A DNA stretch of 64,000 nt, from NCBI GenBank assembly GCA_903772945.1, contig CAICTM010000051.1, forward strand, positions 86,138-150,137, in the 5' to 3' direction. This DNA comes from Seminavis robusta (lineage: Eukaryota; Bacillariophyta; Bacillariophyceae; Naviculales; Naviculaceae). The notes beneath the pieces are model-generated. The model was not told the DNA's origin and did not search any database. It was given only the letters and a program-made list of their open reading frames with translations. The position numbers were made by a program, and so were the translations under genes. Positions within the stretch are counted from its first letter, which is position 1; each line of letters opens with the position of its first letter. Shown one piece after another: positions 32,412 to 44,086 of this stretch.

Positions 32412-32711
32412 CCTGCAACGTCCGGAAACGGCCTCTTAGTTTCACGAGTTGTGAAACTAGTTTCAATTTCACGTTTATAGTTTCACATTACTGTGAAACT
32501 ACAGTTTTAGTTTCACAGGTGTGAAACTAGTTTCACGAAATTTTGGAAATTTGCCCTACAGATCTACACAGTTTCACTACTAGTTTCACAGGTGTGAAAC
32601 TAGTTTCACGTTTTTCCGTGAAACTAGTTTCAATTTCACACTTGTGAAACTAGTTTCACGACTCGTGAAACTGTCAAAATCAAATCAAGTCATGTTTCCG
32701 GACGTTGCAGG
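32412..32711. mobile_element. 300-bp MITE made of GTGAAACTAGTTTCAC palindromes
   Basis: Perfect 18-bp terminal inverted repeats (CCTGCAACGTCCGGAAAC at 32412-32429; its complement at 32694-32711). The interior is filled with copies and near copies of the palindrome GTGAAACTAGTTTCAC and half sites (GTGAAACT, AGTTTCAC), so almost the whole element can pair with itself. There is no coding frame and no convincing target-site duplication in the flanks. Confidence 0.8.
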
Positions 32712-34129
32712 AAGCAGAAAGTTGCGGAGAATTCAGCTAAATGACTCGGACTTGTAGAAGTCTCGAAGTCTCAGCTACAGTTCGCGTAGCCAGTTGCTGC
32801 AATGGGCCGGAGTCGAGTCAGTCTTTTCGTAGTCTTTGTAAATGCAACGTGATGTGCATTGCGAACTGGCGGTGTTCCATTGCTCATTACGCTGTAAGGC
32901 CTTCGCCGGATGCGTACCGGTAGGAAGATTGGCCGTAGTCTGGCCTTTCAGCAGCTAGATTATTCACGTACACAGCCTTCCAGCCAAATTGAAGCACATT
33001 CTGCATCCGGGTGGAAAGAGTAAGGAATCTCACCCATCTCTTCAAAGGAGTGTTATGGCGCAGAAGGTCCTCCGCTTCCAAAGCCTCCTGGCTGTGCATT
33101 TGCTCCCAGGATCCAGGCAAGTTGGAACTAACAGTACTAGTTTGTAGGTTTTGACCATTGGAACATTGGAACTGGAGCTGGCTAAAGCTTACGGGTTACG
33201 GCAAACAAAAAGAAGCATTGGAGATTGCTGACCTGCCTGCCATTGCTTGCGGAGAAGAGTCTTCCTACAGTTAGCGTAGTTGCTATTGAAGAAAAACCAG
33301 CCAGATACATCAATCCCAGCACAATAGTTGACTTACTATCGTTGGCATCCTGGTCTTTCGAGGGTCGATGTGCTTCCTCGGTCATCCTGGATTCAATCTT
33401 TTGATTTTCATCCCTAGTTTATGGCTTGCGTTTACTCCAAAGTACATTGAAGCTCTCCCTGGCTAGAGAAACTGGCATCCAAACCAGCCCCCCGTGCAGC
33501 TGCTGCATCTGCAAACACATCAATACCAGCAGCCACACCAACCACTCCAAGAAACTCCAAATACGTGTAAATGGATTGCTCTGCTTTCCTTCCAGATTTT
33601 CCTTCTCGTACAGCGAAGGGTGTGTTGGTCATTCTGCATTCAATATTTCAGCACTACTCCCAGTGCATTAGAGCCAGGCTGGGGCTTCTTAACGCAATAG
33701 CTCAGAGGGCGGGTCGCTCGTCGCTCCCTGTCTTCTCCCTTTTAATTCGAACCAAAAGCGCAACCAGAATGGCTACAGTGCTACAGTATAATGACAGAAG
33801 TCATGGCACGGTGCCGGGCCCTTCTTTTCAGCCTGAAGTCGATAATCGATTTCTCCGTTTCAATGCGAACCGATGCCCTCTCATTCAAGTACCCCCAGTC
33901 TGTCGAAAGCAAGTCTCAGCCAAAGTTTCAGTGTCGGGCTCTTCGCCTTCGATTGGTCCGATAGGTACCGAGCCCTTGGTTTTAGCTAGCTAGATGCTGG
34001 CCAAATGTTTTTAAGTCCAGTCAGGGCATCTTCCAAATCCCTTGGAGGAAAAATTGGCCCTGGATAGGGCTCTGATGGAAACCTCCGTACAAAACCTCTC
34101 TGCTGGCTGATATCGACCTCAAGGCTTCT

Positions 34130-34262
34130 CACAGTCAATGACATCGCGACAGCGTAAAAAGGGCATCCTGCCCTCCCCACCCTCACCATGCGTTCCTGCG
34201 TCGTGCCCCCCTTGACCTCTGTCTCCATCCTCATCTTAGCTCTCTCTAATCCATAGTAAACC
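34130..34262 (+). repeat. Dispersed C/T-rich repeat, weak copy
   Basis: GCATCCTGCCCTCCCCACCC, TCACCATGCG, GTGCCCCCCTTGACCTC and TCTCTCTAATCCATAGTAAAC keep the order of the better copies at 30048 and 39118, with much divergence. Confidence 0.35.
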
Positions 34263-34349
34263 ATGGTAATGGTACGGTATCTGCCTCACCCTCGTGTTAT
34301 CAATTGTGTTGGTTTGGAGTACTGTGTCTAGCTAGTGTTAGAGGGGACA

Positions 34350-35289
34350 ATGGCTAGCAATGACAGTGGTAGCAATACATTGACACTGAGGCTTCTCCTA
34401 GTTCGTCATGGAGAAACAGTGTCCAATAAAGAAAGATTGGTGGCCGGACAAGCTGAATCAGTGCGTGATAGATAGAAGCAAAAGAGGTTTTTCAGTATGG
34501 TTCTAGTTGCTCATCTTATATCTTTCTTTCTTTTGTGTTCTGTTTTGGTAGGCCCTGACAAAACAAGGAGAACGACAAGCAGTGGCATTGGGCAAGAGTG
34601 GACGACTCTTATTGGGTCAATATTGGAGGATTTATGCGTCGGATCTACAAAGGGCCCAAGATACCACCAGATTGATTTTACAAGGATACAACCCCATACC
34701 AAAAGATAACGAATCCTCCTGTCCTGACGTCCGTTTGGATGCCCGGTTGCGAGAATTATCCAAAGGAGCTCGCCAAGGATACCACAAATCCTTCAACCAG
34801 GAACAAGCCTTAGAAGCCAGAAGGCTTGAGGCCAAAAACCGCGGCGAAGCATTCCTGCCCGAACTTGTTCCTGCATTGGAATCAGAACGAAGTGTTTACG
34901 CTCGGTTCCTAAAATGGCTCTTGGAGGTGGCTGGAGAGGCGGTCCTAGAACGAAAACCCTCCTCGAACCACCATGTGTTGCCAACCTTGGTGGTCTCTCA
35001 TTCGGCTTTTTTACGGGCCATTCTGACACATATGTTCACCAAGCAAGAATTGATACAAAAGGGGGCCAACTATGATGCCAAGAATTCCACAAGATTGTTG
35101 ATACCCAACACTTCCGTCACCACTCTCGATATACTCATTCATTGGAAGAGTAGCTTTTGGAAACAACCGACATCACAAGTGGAACAGCAACAACAATCAG
35201 CAACACAAGACAGAGGAAAGTCCACTGGATCCATTTGGCATTCCAAATTGCAAGAATTGACGTGGACAGGTCACTATGAACTCGTGTGA
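34350..35289 (+). CDS. Histidine phosphatase (phosphoglycerate mutase-like) protein
   Basis: Exon 1 34350-34460 (37 codons, MASNDSGSNTLTLRLLLVRH...), intron 34461-34551 (GTGCGT...TTTTGGTAG, phase 0), exon 2 34552-35289; 282 aa. The RHG catalytic signature is LLLVRHGETVSN (His20 accepts the phosphate); further family blocks are YASDLQRAQDTTRLIL, DARLRELSKGARQGY and the second catalytic His in TLVVSHSAFLRAIL. Length and layout fit small cofactor-independent histidine phosphatases of the fructose-2,6-bisphosphatase/cobC/TIGAR type; the substrate cannot be told. The C terminus has a Gln-rich insert. No targeting peptide, so probably cytosolic. Confidence 0.9.
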
Positions 35290-36554
35290 CTATTGCCTCG
35301 CTCATAGATCCGACCACAGGCAAAGAGCATCCCAAACCTCGAGTCCATCTTACATAGCTCGTTTTGGCCAAACCCCCGCAACGGGAGGAGCAATCCAAAA
35401 GCTTGCAGTCTTTGAGGATACCGAAGGCTGCCTCTGCCTAATAGCGAAATGCCATCTGCCATCCTGCAATCTGTCATCTGCTGGTTGTTTTGTAAGAGTC
35501 AAACGAGTGCGTCCATTCTTATGAAAAAATGCTTCACCTCAGCGTAGCGTGCAACCAACCCACGCATTTGGTTCCTCGATCCATGCTGAAGCGTTTGGTA
35601 GCTTCTACCGCCCTGGCCAGGCCTCAGTCTCGCCAAGGAAGCTGCATATCCCCATCGCTTTGGTGAGCGATGCAAGCTATGGTGCAACGCAGGGATCGAC
35701 ACAGCCACCCCGCCCTTCACACACGATCTTCAGCTACCTCTTCGTCGTCGCTCTCCATGCTCAGCGGGCGCGGAAGGTGCAAAGGTCCTACCGGTACTCG
35801 TGGGTCCCTCTCGCTGCTGAGAAGCCATTGATGTATTTGAGGAATCTCCATTGCTGGCCAGGTTGACAGAGGAACATGGAAAGGAGGACCAACGAAGACT
35901 TTGATTCTTCGAGAGCACCGAACTCTTCTTCGTTGCAGCTCGCACACTTGCTTGGCTACAGTGTACAAGGTACCGAGCAGTTGCTTGAGGAAACTCCAAT
36001 ACTGGCCAGCATGTAGCTCGATTGGGCATGAGGATCAACGAAGGCTTCGATTCTGCGCGGATACCGAAGGGTGCCTACTAATGACATGTATGTTGTTGCA
36101 TCCGCCGCAGCAACCAGCGGCCGCCAGTTCGTTAGCAGATGCCTTACTTGGCGCTTGGCTGCTTAGCTTCCATCGGCACATGGAACGAAGGAAGCACACT
36201 CTTGACTTGTTTAGTCCAGTGTCTTCGAAGCCAACTTTGTTTGCTTTCCAGTACATGCAAGGCTGACAAGTGCAAGAGTCGGCGACAATCACACCAGCAC
36301 TCCTGAAGGATACACTGCAGCACAACCTAACACTTTTAGCAGGGAGCCCTGCCAGTCAGTTTCTACGTAGACGTTGCAGACGACGAAAAGGGTCGAAAGA
36401 GATAGACCACAGCTTAATAAACTGCAACATGGCGCACATCTACGTCTTCTGCGGAGCCTGAAACTCTAGCAATATAATATATAATATACCGGTACCCAGG
36501 AGAAGTCGTCTAGCTAGCTAGTGACTACATTACTACTTGCATATCCACCCATGG
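35290..36554. other. Intergenic region with a three-copy degenerate repeat
   Basis: Three stretches (about 35330-35440, 35826-35930 and 35975-36080) share TTGAGGAA..CTCCA, CTGGCCAG, CAACGAAG.CTT.GATTCT and GATACCGAAGG.TGCCT. They are too diverged to define ends. No gene supported. Confidence 0.35.
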
Positions 36555-38582
36555 CTAATATCCACCAGCTTTGGCCATATCGAGGTCACCCGATGCCATG
36601 ACGTCGGAGACGCACATGGGTTTTTCTTGCGCGTTCCAATGGGCACAAGCTTGCTCCGCCGCAGCCCTCGAAATTTGACCCGGAACTGGTTGGTCCAGAC
36701 GTCCCTTGCTGAGTTCCTGCCATTGATCCAGGAAACGTTGGTCGTCTCCCTCCAGTGGCGCCACTGGCTTTTGATACCAATCGTCCTGATTTTGTCGAAT
36801 ATACGCGGGGATTTCTTGTCGCTCCTCTGGCGACAAACAACTATTTTCCTCGAAACAGAAAAACTCGGAGGGTGGTTGCTCCTCGGACCCCTTCCGAATC
36901 GTGTATTGATAGGCTTGGTAGTACATGTTCCCTTGCTCGTCGGTCAGAATTTCCTTGTCACGACCCGTATCCTTCAACAACTGTTGTCGATTGTATTGCA
37001 AAAAGAGTCGTTCCCAGCCCTTGGAAAAGTCGGCCTTTTGGAATTCGTCGCTGGAAATGTAAAATCGAATGGCCGCCGCAATATCTTGTTGGGTGAGTGT
37101 TTCGGCTCGTTCTGCCAGTTTGTTTATAAACACAACAGGAAGTCCGTCAAACATCTGTCGATTGACGGGCCCCCGATCGTCCACAATGGGAATGACTCCC
37201 AACAAGAGCATTTCGTAGGTTCTATAACAATCCCACCCTTGTCCTGGAGGACTGAGTCCAAACCGGTAGCGGGACATGTCGGAATAAATCGTGCGAACAT
37301 TCAAATTGGCCGTGTTTTGGTTGCACGATACACCTTGCTTATTGTTGCTGTTTCCACACAGATTCTCCCACAAGGTTTTGCGCCGCGGCGATGTCATGCC
37401 AAAATGCACAAAGACTTCCTGATCAAAGTCTTGAAAGGGATGTGCTGCCAAATCCCAGCGCTCTTTATTGTTTTGGTTGAGAAAGGGATTGGTAAAATTG
37501 ACCAGTTGCAGATAGGGCAAAATGTGTTGTTCTTGTTGGGGATGATTGAATCCGGAAAGTCCCAAATGCATGGGATGAAACTTATGGAAGGCTTCCATAA
37601 ATGCGGGATTGGCCCGATGCGGTTCCACATTAGGATTGTTCCCGTACCATTTCAAGAGGAGCGGATCTTGCATAAATTGTGGTTTGATTTGGGGGGTATC
37701 GCCATCGCTGCCGGCTGTGACGAGAACGTAGGGCACGTTTATGTGCGGTCGAACGTGTTTCCAAAACCAAATGATGGATGCCACGTGATTATCGAGTTGA
37801 ATGATGGTCCCCGGCACCAAACAGGGAATTATTTCGGGTCGCAAATAGGAAGCGTGAAAGTGTAGATAGGGAGCCCGTCGCATTCCGGTACTAGCGTGGA
37901 CAATCATGGCATCGGCGAGATCGAATCCATCGCGACAGTGAATGAGTTGTTGGGCGTCTTGTTGGAGAGAAATGGCCACGGTTTGGACACAGCACGTGTC
38001 GCGACAGACTTTGCGGTGGCCGCCTGCACTAACTCCCAAGGGAGTATTAAAGGGCAACCATTTTTGTGCCTTGCTGACCACAGTGGCCCGATTGTAGGCG
38101 GAATTTCCAAATTGAAACTTGTTGTTGGCTTGCTGGTTGTGTTCCAAAAGATGAATGCGTTTGCTGATTTGGTCTTGTAGTTCGTGGAATTGGGGTCGAC
38201 CGGGACTTGGCAATGACACTAACGGTTGCTTCTTCTGTAAGGTTCGGGTAGTGTCCGAGTGTAGTTGTGTGGTGGTAGTGGTGGTTGTAGTGGTAGTGAC
38301 TGCCTTGGCGTGGGCCGTGTCAATGGCAATGTCGATGTCAATGGCAGGCTGTTGTGGCTGCTGTGGCTGTTGTGGTTGTGGAGACGTTAACAAATTGGCT
38401 TGGTCCAGTAATCGTGTCGTAAAAGACCCAATGGAAATTCCCGCCACCAACCAAAGCAATCTCGTAGTTGCTAGCAGTTGCTTCCTGGGGCTGCTCTTAG
38501 CACTACTCTTGATACTGCTAGTAGTAGCAGCATTCTTTCGTGACACTGCCCTTGATGACGCTGCTGAGAGACGCTTGGGCAT
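36555..38582 (-). CDS. Golgi type II glycosyltransferase, exostosin/RXYLT1-like
   Basis: Single-exon 675-aa protein. A short basic cytosolic tail (residues 1-40), one signal anchor (about 41-58, RLLWLVAGISIGSF) and a low-complexity stem with PQQ repeats and a run of about ten Thr indicate a type II Golgi membrane protein. The luminal region has paired cysteines (CRDTCCVQT) and the block FGLSPPGQGWDCYRTYEMLL followed by LGVIPIVDD near residues 440-467, characteristic of exostosin-domain (GT47/GT64-like) and RXYLT1-like enzymes that transfer sugars from nucleotide donors. Donor and acceptor cannot be assigned. The stem repeats are microsatellite-like in DNA (GTGGTGGTAGTGG on the plus strand). 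Confidence 0.8.
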   Translation of the reverse strand: MPKRLSAASSRAVSRKNAATTSSIKSSAKSSPRKQLLATTRLLWLVAGISIGSFTTRLLDQANLLTSPQPQQPQQPQQPAIDIDIAIDTAHAKAVTTTTTTTTTTQLHSDTTRTLQKKQPLVSLPSPGRPQFHELQDQISKRIHLLEHNQQANNKFQFGNSAYNRATVVSKAQKWLPFNTPLGVSAGGHRKVCRDTCCVQTVAISLQQDAQQLIHCRDGFDLADAMIVHASTGMRRAPYLHFHASYLRPEIIPCLVPGTIIQLDNHVASIIWFWKHVRPHINVPYVLVTAGSDGDTPQIKPQFMQDPLLLKWYGNNPNVEPHRANPAFMEAFHKFHPMHLGLSGFNHPQQEQHILPYLQLVNFTNPFLNQNNKERWDLAAHPFQDFDQEVFVHFGMTSPRRKTLWENLCGNSNNKQGVSCNQNTANLNVRTIYSDMSRYRFGLSPPGQGWDCYRTYEMLLLGVIPIVDDRGPVNRQMFDGLPVVFINKLAERAETLTQQDIAAAIRFYISSDEFQKADFSKGWERLFLQYNRQQLLKDTGRDKEILTDEQGNMYYQAYQYTIRKGSEEQPPSEFFCFEENSCLSPEERQEIPAYIRQNQDDWYQKPVAPLEGDDQRFLDQWQELSKGRLDQPVPGQISRAAAEQACAHWNAQEKPMCVSDVMASGDLDMAKAGGY

Positions 38583-40423
38583 GGCCAGTCAGCTTTTTGA
38601 TTCCTTCCTTCCCTTTTGGTATAGGTGTTTGTGGTCCGCTTGAAGAATAAGAAAATGATGCCGTTGAAGCCTCCCTCCATCCCAACGCAAAATATGGAGA
38701 GAATAATGATCGCGGGAGTGACAGTCATTTTCAGTGCGGTGTACGTTCATGGAAGTACTAAAGCCGTCGTACCAGCCGGACACTTTTACAGCATCAAAAC
38801 AGTCATTCTCACAAAAAGTTTCCGGAACCGGATAGAAAGCGGTTCCGGTTTATCGAACGCTGAGGTAATTCCTACCTCTGGTTCCAGTTCCGGTTATTGG
38901 AACCGGATACAATACATGTAATATGGAATGGAATACGAGCTGGAAGCACAAGGGAAGGTGGAAGATTGGGTTGCAAGCAATGAATGCATGCCATCAGTTG
39001 GCTCCTTTGTTTCTGCTTGATTGGCTGAGCATTTCCCTCTCTGAAGCCACAACAATGTGTCTGCGTGGCTCGCTCTCCTGTTCCTGCTATCAAGATCTCT
39101 AGGTAACCGGATGATCCAGGCGCTCTTGATCTCTTCCACTATAGTCTTAGTCCTTTGATCCTCCCCGCCCTCCTCCCATACCACCCACTCCTTCTTTGGG
39201 TTTACCGTTGATCTGCTTCGGCTTGCGCTCTTGCATCCTGCCCTCCTCCTCTGGAACCCATCCTCGCCATAGTCCCCCCGCTAACCCACAGTAGACTAAC
39301 TTCTAAGTACTCTCTCACCCGTACCTGGAATTCTACATGATCAACACGATCAACACGCAAATAGCTATAGTATAGCTAGGTTCCCAGCGCGCAAGCTGCG
39401 ATTCGATCCGATTCCGCAAGCTGCCTACCGTATTAGCATCAGTTCTAACCACCACTCGAAACAACTTGCAAAAGCCAAGAGCAACGACCCTGTCCTGCAT
39501 GCGGAGCGATGCAGCTCCGAGTCGTAGCTAGAGGGGATGGGCTTCTGTACGACGTACATACGCGTGGTGCATACCACGCACCGGTAGTATACAGTCCTGG
39601 ACAAGCCAATTGCGTTGGTACCGTACTAGCGAGCTAGCTATATGATAGTCGTTGAGCCCGGCTCAATGTACGACACGCTATCGTCGTATACTCCGTCAGG
39701 AGCCTGGCTGACGCTTCTAGTTGATTGAATTCAACCCTGAACGTTTCAATACTGATTTTGTTTCCGTAGTGGAGCTTCCCCACTACATGGAGTGCTGGCA
39801 TTGGTGAAACAATAGAGAGGAGAAACCAGCAGCACTTCCGGTCAGCCAGTGATACGGTACGTCCAAACAGTTGCACCCCGTGGCAATACGCATACCTCAT
39901 AATCCCAAGTTCTGTTGTCGCCTCCACAACATCCCAAACACCCCACAACACCCCTTAACATCCTCCCTTCTTCATGACAGCGGTATGTGTTTTCGACCAG
40001 CCAAGAACACTTTCGCTTCGCTCGTTTCGAAACGAATGTATGCGGTTCGAGTGCCGCGGCACAAACGTCAGTTCCCTATTAGAAGGAGGAGGAACTCGTG
40101 CAAGCACGAACGCCACCAAGTCCGAGATCGTCCCTCGTCAAACACAACCGTTCGGGGCCATCGTGGGTATCTCCTCATTGTTACTGTACGCCATTGGTGC
40201 ATGAATTCCAATTTCGCACCTCTGAGACATCGGTTGGAGTTTCTGCATGCCTGTTTCAAAGATCTTGATGGATTTCACAACGGCGTCCCATCACGGTATT
40301 CTCCACCGCCACCGCCAATACAATGCTCCTCCGACGGGGCAGCTTCCTGACGTTCCACATTGCCTTCTGGGAAAGAACGAAAATAAGGATCGATGGGTTA
40401 TAACTTTCTGACAAGAAACTCGG
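38583..40423. other. Intergenic region up to the retrotransposon
   Basis: Contains GGTTCCGGTT/AACCGGAACC inverted motifs at about 38815-38910 and a copy of the C/T-rich repeat at 39118-39298. Short plus-strand frames at 39974-40204 (ending AIVGISSLLLYAIGA) and 40238-40410 are possible gene fragments, without recognisable family. Confidence 0.35.
39118..39298 (+). repeat. Dispersed C/T-rich repeat, copy 3
   Basis: Same block order as 30048-30230: CTCTTGATCTCTTCCACTAT, AGTCTTAGTCCTTTGATCCT, CTTCTTTGGGTTT, GCTCTTGCATC, CCTCGCCATAGTCCCCC and CCACAGTAGAC; moderately diverged. Confidence 0.5.
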
Positions 40424-40502
40424 TGACATACGCACGTCTATGACGTGGCGCTTTAACGCTAGTTTTAAGTCTAATCTCACACAATATTCCGATCGTAGTT
40501 CA
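40424..40502 (+). repeat. 5' LTR (79 bp) of the Ty3/gypsy element
   Basis: TGACATACGCACG...CGTAGTTCA; identical in sequence to the 3' LTR apart from the latter's internal duplication. Very short for an LTR. Confidence 0.85.
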
Positions 40503-40769
40503 CTCTGAATTCAGAAGCAAGTTCGGTTGGAATTTGCACATCAAGCAAAAGAAACTTCCTGCGTACATTCTACGCAGCCGTATACTAGGCGTTTGGCCAT
40601 TGTCAAACAATTTCGAAAATTCACTCGATTTCTATTAACAACGTAACTCAAGGGTGTAACTCAAACGAAGTTACTCCTTTTTCTTTCATTATCATTACTT
40701 GCGACTCTTACTAACACAAAGCCGCAAGTACTGTTGTTTGTTATTTACCTTTAGGTTTATTATCTCACC

Positions 40770-41978
40770 ATGACGACGCTGGTCAGTCGGCAAGAATCCG
40801 GTCATTCCTTGGTCTCTGAGTATAATGCTGCGAGGTCGCTACTACCGAGTTGTTCCGTTCTTGGCACATGCTGGTAACAACGTCAAGCGTAAGCATGACA
40901 TGATTGTACTGGCAGACGAACAAAACCGGAACACGTCCTTCGGGTCATCAAGGAGTTCGATCAAGTGACCGGCAACTCAGCCTTGAATTTGGACACGGGT
41001 AATTGAGGGCTAACTTCTTTGTCAAGTGTCTTCAAGGCTCTGCTCGAGACAAGTGGAACGTGATTTGAGCAGCGCGTCCTGGTGCAGCTGTTGCTGATTC
41101 GATGCCTGTATTAATTCGTTCATTGCGAAGTTCGTTGAAGACACGATCTCGCTGATCAGACTCGATACCTGCAGACTGCGACCAAGCCCTTCAAGCTCGA
41201 TTGCAAGACCTTGTGGTCTCGGTTGGAGTACATCAACACCTTGATGGCGAAGTTTCCTGGCGCAAACAATGCGAACCCTTTTGATGCTCCTGCTCTCAAG
41301 ATGATGTTTTACAACATGATGCTTCCCCAGTGGAAAGACAAGTTTGCCGATTCCGCTCTGACATTACGGTAATTGGCTCAGTGCAAATGGTTCGCTTCTT
41401 GCCCGTCAAGAAAAGAATTACAACGCCGCCAACAAGGTCTCGTGCCGTGGTGGTCGCGGGTTTTCACGTGGTCGTTCAGGCCGCGGACATGGAGGAGTGG
41501 ACGCTCTTCTGGCTATCGTCGTACCTATGGACAAGACGATGGACTCGAGCTGGTTACTACCGCCTTCCCAGCGTTTCCGTCGTGGAGGATGGAGTCGTGC
41601 TCCTACCTGGACGTACAACCGTAGTCCTCCTCGAGAATACCAACGTGGACAACCAGACGGACAGCAACGCAACAACACTACTCCGGTGCGCACTTTGCCG
41701 GACGTTTCGGACTGGTGGCTATGCCTCATCACTCGTGGTCGTGGACGTGGACGTGGTTACAGTCCTCGCCGTGATAATTTTGTGGCTGACGGTGATGTTC
41801 GCGAAGATGATGTGTACCACGTCGAAGAACAATCCACAGAGGTTCCTGCGGCTGCTGCAATGCCGCCTCCTGAAGAACAAGAAGAAATGTATTATCAGGA
41901 AGAGCCCCATTACTTTGATTCCATGACAGGGGGTTACGATGACTATGACGAGTCCTATGGATACGGTGGCGATTACTG
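40770..41978 (+). pseudogene. Degenerate gag region
   Basis: An ATG at 40770 (MTTLVSRQESGHSL) may be the gag start. A clear gag-like stretch reads KPFKLDCKTLWSRLEYINTL then MFYNMMLPQWKDKFADSALT (about 41181-41370). An Arg/Gly-rich RNA-binding part follows (GRGFSRGRSGRGHGG), then an acidic Tyr-rich end (YYQEEPHYFDSMTGGYDD) stopping at 41977-41979. The pieces are in different frames. Confidence 0.6.
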
Positions 41979-42113
41979 ACCTACGAAACGGGTCTTTGAG
42001 AATTATGCAGCGGCGGCTGAAGGAATCAATGTTGACAAGGACTTGGTGCCGATGGCTCTTTGCGTCCTACATAGTATACAGAATAAACGTCTGATAGACC
42101 GTTATTAGTCCTG

Positions 42114-42374
42114 ATGGACTCTGGTTCTAGTGGAACCTGGATTAGTGACAAGGCGTTGCCTAAGGGAACAGTCCCTCGTATTGGTGACGTTGTGTCTACC
42201 ACCACACTGGCTGGCAACGTCAACTCGAACCGTGTTGTTACCTTAGACCGGTTGTGTTATCCAGAGTTCTACAAGTCCCGCTTCATTGATGTCGCTCATG
42301 CTCGCGTCTTTTCTGCGAGCAATGTTCGGTATGACATGATCATTGGACGCGACATCCTCCTTGAGATGGATTGA
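42114..42374 (+). pseudogene. Aspartic protease region of the retrotransposon
   Basis: MDSGSSGTWISDKALPKGT contains the DSGS active-site motif of retropepsins, and YDMIIGRDILLEMD is the typical second block (hydrophobic-GRDxL). The frame ends right after this block, at 42372-42374. Confidence 0.7.
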
Positions 42375-42828
42375 AGATTGATTTCAAGGGACACAAAATG
42401 ACATGGGAAGAGGTCAGCATTGACATGAGACCCTTTCCTACGTTTTCTGTTGACAAGAAGACTCCTCCTGCTACTCGATGTTCCTTGACTCTCAAGCAGA
42501 TCTCGAAGATGACGATACCCTGCCTACAGCAGCTTCTACCGATTGTTTTGAAGACGACTTGGATGACGATTTGGACGACATGCTCCCCGAATCCGAAAAA
42601 GAGTCTTCATGTTCGCAACTCGTGAAGAAGAAGAAAGGGCAGCAGACTTGGGTTACAAGAACACCAAGAACATCCTCGAATCTAAGTATGAAGGGGCCGA
42701 TATTACCGCCGTGTTCGGTCCTGTACTCATCTCTCTCAAGAACAACAGAATGACCTTCGTGGTGTCCTTGAGAAGTATGATACCTTGTTCAGTCTGAACT
42801 TGGCAAATACACTGGCGGACAGATTAGT

Positions 42829-43410
42829 TTGGAGATTGATCCTACAGTTCCGGCTCATCGAAGCCGACACTACACTGTTCCTCATCACCAACAAACTATC
42901 TTCAAGAAAGAATTGGATCGGTTGGTTTCCTTGGCGTTCTTGAAGAAGGCAGTCGTTCCGAGTGGATTGCTGGGACTTTCATCATTCCGAAGAAGGACGG
43001 TAGAGTCAGGTGGATCTCTGACTTCCGTGGTCTCAACAAGGCAATAAACGCAAGGTTTACCCAATTCCTCGATTGCGGATATCTTAGCTCGACGCAAGAA
43101 CTATGCATTCCTTACCAAATTGGATATCTCGATGCAGTATTACACGTTTGAACTTGACGATTTCAGTTCCGAATTGTGTACCATTGCTACCCCGTTTGGG
43201 TTGTACAAGTACAGACGACTACCTATGGGCGTTTCTCAATCTCCGGATATTGCTCAAGAAATCATGGAAAAGTTACTCAAAGCTCTTGACGACATCGAAG
43301 TTTACATCGATGACATTGGGATCTTCAGCTCCGATTGCGTTCTCATCTCGACAAGCTCGATCAAGTCCTCAAGATTCTACAAGAAGCCGGATTCACAATC
43401 AATCCGTTGA
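42829..43410 (+). pseudogene. Reverse transcriptase region
   Basis: RT fingers HYTVPHHQQTIFKKELDRL, then in shifted frames [55 protein letters not shown] and the catalytic [10 protein letters not shown]. At least three frame changes are needed to join the blocks. Confidence 0.8.
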
Positions 43411-43571
43411 AATGTGAATGGGCCGTGCAAGAAACCGATTTTCTGGGACATTGGTTGACTCCTGTCGGTGTTAAGCCTATGGCAAAGAAAGTGCGCGCAT
43501 CCTGGACATGAAGGCTCCACGGATATCAAACAACTGCGTTCGTTTCTTGGTTTGGTGACTATTACCGGATT

Positions 43572-44086
43572 GTGGCCTCGTCGTTCTCACACCTTGGCAC
43601 CTTTGACAAACTGATTGGTACCAAGAAGTTTGAGTGGACCGACGAACAAGAACAAGCTTTCAAAGCCATGAAAGCTGTGCGGCAGCAGACACTCTGCTGG
43701 CATATCCGGATCACAACGTTCCTTTCGAAATCGATACGGACGCTAGTGATTACCAGCTCGGTGGAGCTATCAAACAAAAGGGACGGATTGTGGCTTACTA
43801 CTCCCGCAAACTCAACTCCGCCCAAAGAAACTATACTACAATTGAAAAGGAACTGCTCTCCATTGTTGAAATTTCAAAGAGTTTCGTCTATGTTACTCGG
43901 AGCTCTATCAATGTGTTTACTGATCATAAGAACCTTACTCACAAACTTTCCGCTTTTCAAACTCAGCGTGTTATCGATGGCGATTGCTATTGGAAGAGTT
44001 TGGTCCAAACTTTCATTACAAGCCGGGCCCCCAGAACGTACTTGGCGACGCCCTCAGCCGGGTGCCCACTTCTCCGAAGATCGTGA
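43572..44086 (+). pseudogene. RNase H region
   Basis: The RT thumb/connection (TFDKLIGTKKFEWTDEQEQAF) lies in one frame; RNase H follows in another: PFEIDTDASDYQLGGAI, IVAYYSRKLNSAQRNYTTIE and KELLSIV...NVFTDHKNL. These are the conserved Asp/Glu/Asp blocks of Ty3/gypsy RNase H. Confidence 0.8.

Larger units (their letters stand above)
31846..34349. other. Gene-poor region with a 300-bp MITE
   Basis: Contains the MITE at 32412-32711. On the minus strand at 33632-32887 three open stretches (MTNTPFAVREGKSGRKAEQS..., MTEEAHRPSKDQDANDSK..., NLPGSWEQMHSQEALEAEDL...) look mildly protein-like, with a GATAGTAAGT donor and TTTTTCTTCAATAG acceptor nearby; a small multi-exon gene is possible, but I cannot build one consistent model. 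A weak copy of the C/T-rich repeat lies near 34130-34262. Confidence 0.35.

Noticed and set aside
32412-32711. CRISPR-like appearance of the repeated GTGAAAC units
   Set aside because: Units are palindromic, irregularly spaced, without unique spacers, bounded by inverted ends and in a eukaryotic context.
36537-37865. 442-aa plus-strand frame opposite the glycosyltransferase
   Set aside because: It lies fully antisense to a gene with a clear domain and membrane anchor and has no recognisable domain itself.
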